Positions 40,884-53,121 of a stretch of DNA of 64,000 bases are shown here, piece after piece. Every line of letters starts with the position of its first letter. Position 1 is the stretch's first letter. The stretch is from the NCBI GenBank assembly GCA_008015835.1, contig SSGH01000003.1, positions 80,214 through 144,213 on the forward strand. Direction: 5' to 3'. Origin of the DNA: Lysobacter sp. Lineage in GTDB: Bacteria > Pseudomonadota > Gammaproteobacteria > Xanthomonadales > Xanthomonadaceae. The translations under genes and the position numbers were made by a program. The notes under the pieces are model-generated. The model made no database searches and was not told the DNA's origin. It was given only the letters and a program-made list of their open reading frames with translations.

Positions 40884-43070
40884 GTGAATCGTCGAATGTC
40901 ATTGCTATCCGCCGCGATCGGCATCTCCCTCATCGCAGGCGCGCCGCTGTCGGCGCTGTCCGCCGACTTCCGCACCGTTCGCAATCCCGTCGCCGGCGAA
41001 TACATCGTCGTGCTCAAAGACCAAGCCGCCAGTCTCGCCACCGAATCGGCGACCCGCGCGCGCGTGCCTTCGGTCGCGAATCAGATCGCCTCCGCGCACA
41101 ACGCCCGCGTCGTCAAAAGCTTCAGCTATGCGCTGCGCGGTTTCGTGGCGAAAGCCGACGATGCCGCCCTGCAGCGCCTCCTCGCCGACCCGCGCGTCGC
41201 TTACGTCGAAGAGAACGGCATCATCAGCATCAACGCGACCCAGAGCCCGGCCACCTGGGGCTTGGATCGCGTCGATCAGCGCAATTTGCCGCTGAGCAAC
41301 AGCTATACCTACGACACCACCGCGTCGGGCGTGCATGCGTACATCATCGACACCGGCGTGCTGTTGACGCACACCGAGTTCAGCGGGCGCATGGGCAACG
41401 GTTTCGACGCCGTGACCACCGGCGGCAACGCCAACGACTGTCACGGCCACGGCACGCACGTCGCCGGCACCGTCGGCGGCACCACCTACGGCGTGGCGAA
41501 GGGCGTCACCATTCACCCGGTGCGCGTGCTCGGCTGCACCGGCTCGGGCACCAACGCCGGCGTGATCGCCGGTATGGAATGGGTCGCGCAGAATCGCATT
41601 CTGCCGGCGGTCGCGAACATGAGTTTGGGCGGCGGCGCCGCGCAGGCGGTCGACGACGCCGTGCAGACCATGACCAACGCCGGCGTGACCGTCGTGGTCG
41701 CCGCGGGTAACGACAACGGCAGCGATGCGTGCACCAAATCGCCCGCGCGCGCGCCGTCGGCGATCACCGTCGGTTCCACCACCAGCACCGATGCGCGTTC
41801 GTCGTTCTCCAACATCGGCACCTGCGTGGATATTTTCGCGCCGGGTTCGTCGATCACCTCGGCGTGGTACACCAGCACCACCGCGACGAACACCATTAGC
41901 GGCACATCGATGGCGTCGCCGCACGTGGCCGGCGCCGCCGCGCTGTATCTGGCGACGAATCCGACCGCCACGCCCGCGCAGGTCACCAGCGCGTTGAATG
42001 CGGCGGCGACGCCGGGCGTCGTCGGCAACGCCGGCACCGGTTCGCCGAATCGTTTGCTCTACACGCTCGGCGGCACCGCGCCGGTCGACACCACGCCGCC
42101 CAGCACGGTGAGCGGGCTGACCGCGACCGCATCGGGCAGCGCGCAGATCAATCTGAGCTGGTCCGCCGCGACCGACACCGGCGGCTCGGGTCTGGCCGGT
42201 TACAAGATCGAACGCTGCGCGGGCGCGGGCTGCACCAACTTCGCGCAGATCGCGACCAGCACGACCGCCTCGTACTCGAACACTGGCCTCACCGCATCCA
42301 CCAGCTACAGCTATCGCGTGCGTGCGTACGACGGCGCCGGCAACAACGGCGGCTACTCGGCCACCGCGACGGCGACCACGTCCGCGGGCGGCGGTGGCGG
42401 CAGCGAACTGACCAAGGGCGTGCCGGTCACCGGCTTGGCCGCGACCACCGGCGCTTCGTTGAACTACACGATGGTGGTGCCCGCGGGCTCGACCAACCTG
42501 ACGTTCACGCTATCCGGTGGCACCGGCGATGCCGATATGTACGTGAAGTTCGGTTCCGCACCGACCGACACGGTGTACGACTGCCGTCCGTACCTCGGCG
42601 GCAACGCCGAAACCTGCACGTTCGCGGCCCCGTCGGCCGGCACCTACTACGTGCGCGTAAAGGCGTACTCGACCTTCTCCGGCGTCAGCCTGGTCGGCAA
42701 CTACACCACCGGCGGCGGTGGCGGCGGTACGCAGACCTACACCAACACCAACGACTACACGATCAGCGACAACACCACGGTGAATAGCCCGATCGCGGTG
42801 TCCGGCCGGACCGGCAACGGTCAGGCCAGCACCCCGGTGGCGGTGAACATCGTGCATACCTACATCGGCGACTTGGTGGTGAGTTTGGTCGCGCCGGACG
42901 GCTCGGTCTACGTGCTGCACAACCGCACGGGCGGCAGCGCGGACAACATCAACACGACCTACAACGTGAACCTCTCCGGCGAAGCGCTGAACGGCACGTG
43001 GAACCTGCGCGTGCAGGATGCGGCCGGCGGCGACGTCGGTTACATCAATAGCTGGAGCGTCACCTTCTGA
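40884..43070 (+). CDS. Secreted S8 subtilase with FN3, PPC and P-domain
   Basis: 728 residues. Signal peptide ends near LSA-DFRTV; an I9-type inhibitor propeptide follows (GEYIVVLKDQAAS; RVAYVEENG). The subtilisin triad is D156 (IIDTGV), H189 (GHGTHVAGT) and S342 (GTSMASPH), in the proteinase-K-like arrangement. Then an FN3 domain (about 403-495), PPC (508-615) and P-domain (616-728). It is an extracellular serine endopeptidase. GTG 40884 has CAAGGAG upstream. A shorter paralogue without these modules lies at 56571. Confidence 0.93.
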   Translation: MNRRMSLLSAAIGISLIAGAPLSALSADFRTVRNPVAGEYIVVLKDQAASLATESATRARVPSVANQIASAHNARVVKSFSYALRGFVAKADDAALQRLLADPRVAYVEENGIISINATQSPATWGLDRVDQRNLPLSNSYTYDTTASGVHAYIIDTGVLLTHTEFSGRMGNGFDAVTTGGNANDCHGHGTHVAGTVGGTTYGVAKGVTIHPVRVLGCTGSGTNAGVIAGMEWVAQNRILPAVANMSLGGGAAQAVDDAVQTMTNAGVTVVVAAGNDNGSDACTKSPARAPSAITVGSTTSTDARSSFSNIGTCVDIFAPGSSITSAWYTSTTATNTISGTSMASPHVAGAAALYLATNPTATPAQVTSALNAAATPGVVGNAGTGSPNRLLYTLGGTAPVDTTPPSTVSGLTATASGSAQINLSWSAATDTGGSGLAGYKIERCAGAGCTNFAQIATSTTASYSNTGLTASTSYSYRVRAYDGAGNNGGYSATATATTSAGGGGGSELTKGVPVTGLAATTGASLNYTMVVPAGSTNLTFTLSGGTGDADMYVKFGSAPTDTVYDCRPYLGGNAETCTFAAPSAGTYYVRVKAYSTFSGVSLVGNYTTGGGGGGTQTYTNTNDYTISDNTTVNSPIAVSGRTGNGQASTPVAVNIVHTYIGDLVVSLVAPDGSVYVLHNRTGGSADNINTTYNVNLSGEALNGTWNLRVQDAAGGDVGYINSWSVTF

Positions 43071-43124
43071 TCGTCGTCTTGTGATCCTCGCCTTCGGTCC
43101 TAGCGGATCGATTCGTGATCACGG

Positions 43125-43162
43125 TCCCCTCTCCGCCGGAAGGCGGCGAGGGGATTCTTTTT
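43125..43162 (+). terminator. Rho-independent terminator after S8 gene 1
   Basis: Arms TCCCCTCTCCGCC and GGCGGCGAGGGGA around GGAA (43125-43154), followed by a T-rich tract. Confidence 0.85.
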
Positions 43163-43278
43163 TCGCTTACACTCGACCTGCGGCTCATACGCGCATTCCG
43201 GCGACCCGTCTTCGCGACGCGTTCGAAGGGCGCCGGGTCGATCGCCGCATCCCCCACTCAGCACTTTCACGGTTTCGC

Positions 43279-45375
43279 ATGTCTCCTTACCGCGTTTCTC
43301 TGCTCGCGCTGGCGATCGCCAGCGCGCTGATCGCCTCCGCTGCGTCCGCGCAATCGCGCGAGGATTGCGCCGAAGACGCGCCCGCCTGCGCGGACGCCGG
43401 CGTTCTCGACACCATCCAAGTCACCGCCACCAAGCGCCCGGAATCCACGTTGGAAGTCTCGGCGGCGACGACGATCGCGACTCGCGCCGAGCTGGGCGAA
43501 GCCGCGCTGCAGACGCCGATGGACGCGCTCCACGGCGAAGTCGGCACCTTCGTGCAGCAGACCACGCCGGGGCAGGGCGTGGTGATCGTGCGCGGTTTGA
43601 AGGGTTCGGAAGTGCTGCATCTGGTCGACGGCTTCCGTCTCAACAACGCGATCTTCCGCAATGCGCCGAACCAATACATCGCGCTGGTGGACGGTCAAAG
43701 TCTGGACCGCATCGAAGTGGTGCGCGGTCCGTCCAGCACGCTGTACGGCGGCGATGCGATGGGCGGCGTGGTGCAAATGCTCACGCCCGCGCTGCGTTAT
43801 TCCGATGCGGGCTGGCGTTGGAGCGGCGGCCTGCGCGCCATCGCCGCCAGCGCCGACGATTCGCTGATCGGCCGCGCCGAAGCGGCCGGCGGCGGCGAGC
43901 GCGTCGCGTTCTCGCTCGGCGCCACCTCGCAGGAAGTCAACGATCTGCGCGTGGGCGGCGGCGACGAGCGCCCGCAGTCGGGCTTCACCGCGCGCAGCGG
44001 CGACTTCAAGGTTGGCGCCAAACCCGTGGACGGCCACGAATTCGTGCTTTCGGTGCAGTACGCCGAACAGCCGCGCACGCCGCGTCACGACGCGCTGGTG
44101 CCGGGGTTCGGTCAAACTAATCCGGAAAACGCGCTGTTCTTCTTCGAGCCGCAGCAGCGCCGCTTCGCGCAACTGCTGTGGCGCATCGATGCGGCGAACG
44201 CGCTGTTCGACAGCGGCGAACTGCGCGTCGGCCGGCAATTCATCGTCGACGATCGGCGCACGCGCGCGTTCGGCACGCCGAATTTGGAAGTCGAACGCAA
44301 CCGCGACGCCACCACGGGTTACGTCGGTCAGTTCGGTAAACAACTCGGCGAACGCCATCATTTGAGCTACGGGTTCGAGGTCTACCGCGACACCGTCGAT
44401 TCCTCGCGCATCCGCACCAACGTCAACACCGGCGTCACCACGGTGCGCGCGCCGCGCTTCCCCGACGGCTCTTGGATGAAGAGCGTCGCGCTGTACGTCG
44501 CCGACGATTGGCGCGTCGGTCGCTTCGACGTCAACGCCGGTCTGCGTTACAGCCGCTTCGACGTGAAGATTCCCGACAGCGTCGACGTACCCGGCGTGCG
44601 TTTGGATCCGGACGATCTCACCGGCAATATCGGCTTGAGCGTCGAATTGACCGAACCGCTGCATTTCGTGGCGAATCTCGGCCGCGGCTTCCGTGCGCCG
44701 AACATCTTCGATCTGGGCATCTTCGGCGTGCGCCCGGGCAATCGCTACAGCGAGCCGAACCCGAATCTGAAACCCGAATCGGTGACCAGTGTCGATGCCG
44801 GCTTGAAATACGGCGGCGAGCGGATGAGCGGCGAAATCATCGCCTTCCGCTCGCGCTACCAGGACAAGATCACCAGCGTGCTGACCGGCGACGTCCGCGA
44901 CGGCGCATTGGTGGTGCAGAACCGCAACGTCACCCGCCAGGACCTCTGGGGCGTGGAAGCCGGCGCGCGCTACCGCTTGCCGGATCCGGATATCGAGCTG
45001 TACGCCACCGCGACCTACACCCGCGGCGACGAACGCTCCGAAGGCGCCGAGTACGCCGCCGACCGCATCCCGCCGCTGTACGGCAAGCTCGGCGCGCGCT
45101 GGAAACCGAACGCGCGTCTCGGTTTAGAGGCCTACGGCTATTACGCCACCGAACAAACCCGGCTCAGTCCGCGCGACCTCGTCGACCCGCGCATCAATCC
45201 GAACGGCACCGGCGGTTGGGCGACGCTCAATTTGCGCGCGGATTGGCGTATATTCGAAGGCTTGGGGGTCGCGGTACGGGCGGAGAATCTGGCCGACAAG
45301 CGGTATCGCGAACACGGTTCCGGGCTAGACGAGCCCGGCAGGAATTTCATCGTCACGATCGACTACAGGTTCTGA
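43279..45375 (+). CDS. TonB-dependent receptor
   Basis: 698 residues. A signal peptide ends near ASA-QSRED. TonB-box-like DTIQVTATKR is followed by a plug (VVIVRGLKGSEVLHLVDGFR; DRIEVVRGPSSTLYGGDAMG) and a barrel with GFRAPNIFDLG and NPNLKPESV, ending in TIDYRF. It resembles BtuB/siderophore/haem-type receptors; the ligand cannot be told. Start ATG 43279 is chosen because the signal peptide begins there; no strong ribosome site is visible. The next gene follows after 6 bases. It lies inside the exoprotein block, so it may take up products or metals linked to it (inference). Confidence 0.88.
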   Translation: MSPYRVSLLALAIASALIASAASAQSREDCAEDAPACADAGVLDTIQVTATKRPESTLEVSAATTIATRAELGEAALQTPMDALHGEVGTFVQQTTPGQGVVIVRGLKGSEVLHLVDGFRLNNAIFRNAPNQYIALVDGQSLDRIEVVRGPSSTLYGGDAMGGVVQMLTPALRYSDAGWRWSGGLRAIAASADDSLIGRAEAAGGGERVAFSLGATSQEVNDLRVGGGDERPQSGFTARSGDFKVGAKPVDGHEFVLSVQYAEQPRTPRHDALVPGFGQTNPENALFFFEPQQRRFAQLLWRIDAANALFDSGELRVGRQFIVDDRRTRAFGTPNLEVERNRDATTGYVGQFGKQLGERHHLSYGFEVYRDTVDSSRIRTNVNTGVTTVRAPRFPDGSWMKSVALYVADDWRVGRFDVNAGLRYSRFDVKIPDSVDVPGVRLDPDDLTGNIGLSVELTEPLHFVANLGRGFRAPNIFDLGIFGVRPGNRYSEPNPNLKPESVTSVDAGLKYGGERMSGEIIAFRSRYQDKITSVLTGDVRDGALVVQNRNVTRQDLWGVEAGARYRLPDPDIELYATATYTRGDERSEGAEYAADRIPPLYGKLGARWKPNARLGLEAYGYYATEQTRLSPRDLVDPRINPNGTGGWATLNLRADWRIFEGLGVAVRAENLADKRYREHGSGLDEPGRNFIVTIDYRF

Positions 45376-45381
45376 TATCGC

Positions 45382-46380
45382 ATGTTTCTCGGCTTGTTGA
45401 GCGATGCCCAACGTTCGTCCCGCGCGTTCCTCCTCGCTTCGCCGCGAGCCCTCGGCTCGCGCGCTCGCCGCTCGCCGCTCGCGACGTTCGGCGGCGGAGT
45501 CGCGCTGATCCTCATGGCGGCCATCGCGCCCGCCCATGTTGCGGCGCAAGAAAATGCGCCGACGGCCGCGCAAACGGCCGCGTCGTCGACGGACGGCGAA
45601 CCGGCCGGTATCCAGGAAGACGCGCCGCCCACATTCGACGAGCCCGAGCGCCGCGACCTGAGCTTCAAGCTCAAGCCCGGCCAATCCATCGATGTCGATA
45701 ATCCGCACGGCAGCGTGTTCGTGCGGTTCGGCGGCTACGAGCACACGCTCGATATTCGCGCCACCATCCAGCAGCCCAAGGGCGCGGCGCAGTTCGCGTT
45801 CGCGCCGGGCGTGCAGGGCGGTCGCTTCGTGATCGCGCCGACGTTGCCGGGCGGCGGCGTTCGCGCAGACGGGCAACGCATCGATCTGGTGCTCTACGTG
45901 CCGGAAAAGCATGCGTTGAAAGTGCGCACCGTCGACGGCGGCATCGAAAGCCGCGGGCTGAAGTCGGATCTCGACTACGCCACGCAAACCGGCAATATCA
46001 GCGCGCGCGGCACCGACGGCACGATTCAAGCGGAATCCGTCGAAGGCCGTATCCGCATTTCGTTGAACGAAGGCGCGCGCCCCGGTTCGCGTCAGCGTTT
46101 CGTCACGCGCACCGGCGATATTGTCGTCGGCGTGACCGACGGTCTGAACGCCGAAGTGACGATGGCCACGTCGGGCACGATGGCCACCGATTATTCGATC
46201 GCGGTCGAGCACCGCGATCAGGAGGAACCCAGCAAGCGAGCGCGCGCCGTCGTGGGCGCGCCGCAGGCGGGCGATAGCAACGCCGTCGTCGCGCTCGAAA
46301 GTCTGCGCGGCAATCTGCAGTTATGGCGGCGTGCGGTTTTCTCGGCTGTGGAGGGCGATCAGGACGAGGACGCCGAATGA
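45382..46380 (+). CDS. Exported DUF4097-like beta-helix protein
   Basis: 332 residues. A long basic N-region leads to a signal segment (GGGVALILMAAIAPAHVAA-QENA). The mature part has short repeated strands (IDVDNPHGSVFVRFGG; ALKVRTVDGGIESRGLKSDL; YATQTGNISARGTDGTIQAE; GRIRISLNEGA), the pattern of DUF4097/DUF2807 beta-helix proteins. Their role is unknown, though putative adhesin or envelope-stress roles are often given. It starts 6 bases after the TonB receptor stop with no separate ribosome site, so it is probably translated by coupling. An operon with the receptor is likely. Confidence 0.7.
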   Translation: MFLGLLSDAQRSSRAFLLASPRALGSRARRSPLATFGGGVALILMAAIAPAHVAAQENAPTAAQTAASSTDGEPAGIQEDAPPTFDEPERRDLSFKLKPGQSIDVDNPHGSVFVRFGGYEHTLDIRATIQQPKGAAQFAFAPGVQGGRFVIAPTLPGGGVRADGQRIDLVLYVPEKHALKVRTVDGGIESRGLKSDLDYATQTGNISARGTDGTIQAESVEGRIRISLNEGARPGSRQRFVTRTGDIVVGVTDGLNAEVTMATSGTMATDYSIAVEHRDQEEPSKRARAVVGAPQAGDSNAVVALESLRGNLQLWRRAVFSAVEGDQDEDAE

Positions 46381-46665
46381 GGGCGCGTTCGTCTTGAGTC
46401 GTCAATCCGCGGTCGGGGCGCACTGAGGGGCAGTGCGCGGGGTGGCGCAGCGCCAGGGGCAATGGGCGCCGCGCATGTGTAGCGATGTCGAAATGCACGA
46501 ACGAAGCGTGCGCGGGTCCACGCGCGCACGAACCAAGCCAGCGTCGCGGCGCGACCAACGTCGCCGGTACGCTCGCCAAGGCCGCTGCAGCGAGTCCGCT
46601 GTCGAAAGTCCGTTCTCGCGGGCGTCCCTTCGTCGTGTCCACATCAACTTGTCGAGGGTCTTGTA

Positions 46666-49602
46666 ATGAAAGCAAGAACATTTTCCAGGGCGATCAAGGC
46701 GGCAGCAGTGACGCTGCTCCTGCCCTGCGTTGCGTTCGCGGCGCCGCCGCGAAACAGTCAAGAAGGGGATCGCGGCACCGTCGCCCGCGGCACGCAAGTC
46801 GGTTCGCCGGTGACGCCGCACAGCGTCAACGTCGATCTGCGCACTTTGCCGAAGGCGAAACCGTGGCAACCGGGTATGCCGATCCGCGAGGCGCATCGTC
46901 GCGTCTATCGTCCGATCGGCGCCAAGCTGCCGCACACGCCGGCCAACCGTCCGACCGCCGAAGACCGTCTCCCGCAGCGCCAGAAGGCGTGGGACGAAAG
47001 CGCCGCCGGCAAAGCCGCGCGCGCCAAGGCCGCGGTGCGTAGCCGCGTCAGCATCAACAATCCGAATACGGGCGTCAGCCCGGGCGACCCGGTGGTCGAA
47101 GTCGGCGCCAACCACGTCATCTACGCGGTGAACGGTTCGACGACCACGTTCAAGATCTACAACAAGTCCGGCACGCTGTTGGCCGGTCCGACCAACTTCG
47201 GTTCGTTGGCGCCCGCCGGCAACTCGTGCACCGCCGACCGCGGCGACCCGTTGGTCCATTACGATCGTCAAGCCGGCCGTTGGTTCATGCTGACGATGGA
47301 CGACGCGGGCGTGTGTACGTTCGTGTCGAAGACCTCCGACCCGGTGACCGGCGGCTGGTGGTTCTACGGCTATTCCACGCCGACCATGCCCGACTACCCG
47401 CATTGCGGTGTGTGGAACGACGCGTACGTCTGCGCCTCGAACGAAGGCAACGCGCAGGTCACGTTGTACGCGTTCGACCGCGCCAACATGCTCAACGGCG
47501 CCACCGCGCGTCCGGCGCAGCGCTTCCAGACGGTGCCGAAACTGGCGGGCTACGGCTTCCAGATCCTCACCCCGTCGACGTTCTACGGCACCACGGCCGC
47601 TCCGGCCGGTCGTAAGCAACTCATCGCGCGTCACCGCGACGACGAAGCGCACGACGGCGCCAGCGCCAACGCCAGCCAGGACTTCATCGAGCTGTTCGAA
47701 CTGAACCTCGATTGGACTACGCCGGCGAACAGCAACATCGCCACCCTGCCGCGCGTCGCGATCACCGAGTTCAACAGTTGGTTCACCAACTACTCGACGT
47801 TCGCCACCGTGCCGCAGCCGGGTTCGACCTCCAAGCTCGACCCGATCCGCGAAGTGCTGTTGAATCAGTTGACGTATCGCAACTTCGGTTCGTACGAGTC
47901 GGTGGTCGGCACCTTGGCGACCAACCAGAACTCGGCCCGCACCGGCACCGTCGTCGACTCCGGCGTGCGTTGGTTCGAACTGCGTCGCGTCGGTAGCGGC
48001 AACTGGACGCTTCACCAGGAAGGCACGTTCAGCCCGGGCGACACCAGCACCCATCACCTGATGGGCAGCGCCGCGCAAGACAAGTTCGGCAACATGCTGT
48101 TGGCCTACAACGTCACCAAGACCACCGCGACCACCAAGTTCGCGACCTTGGGCTACACCGGCCGTACCGCGACCGACGCCACGGGCGTCATGTCCTTGGG
48201 CGAAAACGAAGTGGCCATCGGCGGCGCCGCCGAAACCTCCGGCCGCTGGGGCGACTACTACCAGACCACCGTCGACCCGGTGGACGATTGCACCTTCTGG
48301 TTCGTGGGCATGTATCGCCCGACCGGTAGCTGGCAGACGCGCATCCAGGACTTCAAGTTCCCGGCTTGCGGCGGCACGCCGACCTACTCGATCTCCGGTA
48401 CCGTCGCCACCTCGGGCGGCGCCGGCATCAGCGGCGTTGTCGTCAGCAATGGCGTCACCAGCGCGACCACCGATGCCGGCGGCGCGTACGTGCTGTCGGG
48501 CGTGACCAACGGCACCTACACGCTGACGCCGTCGCTGGGCGGCTACAACTTCTCGCCGGGCAACCGCAGCGTCACCGTGAGCGGCGCCAATGTCACCGGT
48601 CAGAACTTCACCGGTACGGCAGTGGCCGACACCACCCCGCCGAGCACCGTGAGCGGCCTCACCGCCACCGCGGCCAGCAGCAGCCAGATCAACCTGAGCT
48701 GGTCGGCGGCGACGGACACCGGCGGCTCGGGTCTGGCGGGCTACAAGATCGAGAGCTGCTCGGGCGCCGGCTGCACCGCGTTCACGCAGATCGCGACCAC
48801 CACGTCCACCACGTACTCCAACACCGGTCTGACCGCGTCCACCAGCTACAGCTACCGCGTGCGCGCGTACGACGGCGCCGGCAACAACGGCGGCTATTCG
48901 GCCACCGCGACGGCCACCACGTCTTCGGCCGGCGGCAGCACGTTGACCAAGGGCGTGCCGGTCACGGGTCTGACCGCGACCACGGGCAACTCGCTGAACT
49001 ACACGATGGTGGTGCCCGCGGGCTCGACCAACCTGACGTTCACGATGTCCGGCGGCACGGGCGATGCCGACATGTACGTGAAGTTCGGCGCTGCGCCGAC
49101 CGACACGGTGTACGACTGCCGTCCGTACCTCAGCGGCAATGCCGAGACCTGCACGTTCGCAACGCCGTCGGCCGGCACCTACTACGTCCGTCTGAAGGCC
49201 TACTCGACCTTCTCCGGCGTGAGCCTGGTCGGCAACTACACGACGGGCGGTGGCGGCGGTACGCAGACGTACAGCAACACCACGCCGCAAGCCATCGCGG
49301 ACAACAGCACCATCAACAGCACCATCACGGTGAGCGGCCGTACCGGCAACGCGTCGGCCACCACGCCGGTCGCGGTGAACATCACGCACACCTACAAGGG
49401 CGACCTGGTGGTGACGCTGCTGGCGCCGGACGGTTCGCCGTACGTGTTGCATAACCGCACGGGCGGCAGCACCGACAACATCATCCAGACCTTCAGCGTC
49501 AACCTCTCGACCGAAGCCATGAACGGCACGTGGACCCTCCGCGTGCAGGATGCGGCCTCGGGCGATACCGGCACGCTCAATAGCTGGAGCTTGACGTTCT
49601 GA
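46666..49602 (+). CDS. Uncharacterised secreted family, member 1, with four C-terminal modules
   Basis: 978 residues. Signal peptide ends near AFA-APPRN. Residues about 30-568 form the core shared with the genes at 53122 and 58384. Conserved points are SRVSINNPNTGVSPGDPVVE, DPLVHYDRQAGRW, CTFVSKTSDPVTGGWWFY, DYPHCGVWNDAYVC, FDRANMLNGATARPAQRF and RHRDDEAHDG. The strand-rich repeats look like a beta-propeller; no catalytic motif is obvious. Modules then follow: carboxypeptidase-regulatory-like (about 573-655), FN3 (657-750), PPC (760-865), P-domain (866-978). GAGGG precedes the ATG. It is exported; substrate binding or enzyme activity is unknown. Confidence 0.75.
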   Translation: MKARTFSRAIKAAAVTLLLPCVAFAAPPRNSQEGDRGTVARGTQVGSPVTPHSVNVDLRTLPKAKPWQPGMPIREAHRRVYRPIGAKLPHTPANRPTAEDRLPQRQKAWDESAAGKAARAKAAVRSRVSINNPNTGVSPGDPVVEVGANHVIYAVNGSTTTFKIYNKSGTLLAGPTNFGSLAPAGNSCTADRGDPLVHYDRQAGRWFMLTMDDAGVCTFVSKTSDPVTGGWWFYGYSTPTMPDYPHCGVWNDAYVCASNEGNAQVTLYAFDRANMLNGATARPAQRFQTVPKLAGYGFQILTPSTFYGTTAAPAGRKQLIARHRDDEAHDGASANASQDFIELFELNLDWTTPANSNIATLPRVAITEFNSWFTNYSTFATVPQPGSTSKLDPIREVLLNQLTYRNFGSYESVVGTLATNQNSARTGTVVDSGVRWFELRRVGSGNWTLHQEGTFSPGDTSTHHLMGSAAQDKFGNMLLAYNVTKTTATTKFATLGYTGRTATDATGVMSLGENEVAIGGAAETSGRWGDYYQTTVDPVDDCTFWFVGMYRPTGSWQTRIQDFKFPACGGTPTYSISGTVATSGGAGISGVVVSNGVTSATTDAGGAYVLSGVTNGTYTLTPSLGGYNFSPGNRSVTVSGANVTGQNFTGTAVADTTPPSTVSGLTATAASSSQINLSWSAATDTGGSGLAGYKIESCSGAGCTAFTQIATTTSTTYSNTGLTASTSYSYRVRAYDGAGNNGGYSATATATTSSAGGSTLTKGVPVTGLTATTGNSLNYTMVVPAGSTNLTFTMSGGTGDADMYVKFGAAPTDTVYDCRPYLSGNAETCTFATPSAGTYYVRLKAYSTFSGVSLVGNYTTGGGGGTQTYSNTTPQAIADNSTINSTITVSGRTGNASATTPVAVNITHTYKGDLVVTLLAPDGSPYVLHNRTGGSTDNIIQTFSVNLSTEAMNGTWTLRVQDAASGDTGTLNSWSLTF

Positions 49603-49632
49603 TCCTTGCGATCCGAACCGATGTCGCGACAC

Positions 49633-49664
49633 GAAGCCCCGGCGAACGCCGGGGCTTCTTTTTT
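49633..49664 (+). terminator. Rho-independent terminator after family member 1
   Basis: Stem 49633-49658 (GAAGCCCCGGCG / CGCCGGGGCTTC around AA) and a run of six T residues. Confidence 0.9.
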
Positions 49665-52779
<3,115 letters not shown>

Positions 52780-53121
52780 TCGGCGAGGGCGGAGCAGGGC
52801 ACCGCGCCTCGCCGGCAATCAAGAGCCCCCGGCGAAGACGGACCCGACGAAGCACCACGACCAAGAACCCCGGCGAAAGCCGGGGTTCTTTCGTTGCGCG
52901 CGCCTCCACGACCGTACGCCGGACGTCGATTGACCGGCCAACGCCCGAGGCCTATGGTGGGACGGTCGATTCGGCTCTGGACGGGACCCATCGAGCGATC
53001 CCGCTCGGCGCTCGGTACCCGTTCGGCAGAATGATCTCAGTCGGTGCGAGCGCTGCGAGTGTCCGCGCCATGCCCCAGCGCACCGACGATTCGAAATGGG
53101 GCGCCGCCCAAGGAGACCACA
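52780..53121. other. Intergenic region after lysyl-endopeptidase-like gene
   Basis: 342 bases: a terminator at 52863, then a leader with AAGGAGA at 53110-53116 for the next gene. Nothing else is evident. Confidence 0.4.
52863..52892 (+). terminator. Rho-independent terminator after lysyl-endopeptidase-like gene
   Basis: Arms AAGAACCCCGGC and GCCGGGGTTCTT around a GAAA tetraloop (52863-52890), then T. Confidence 0.82.
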
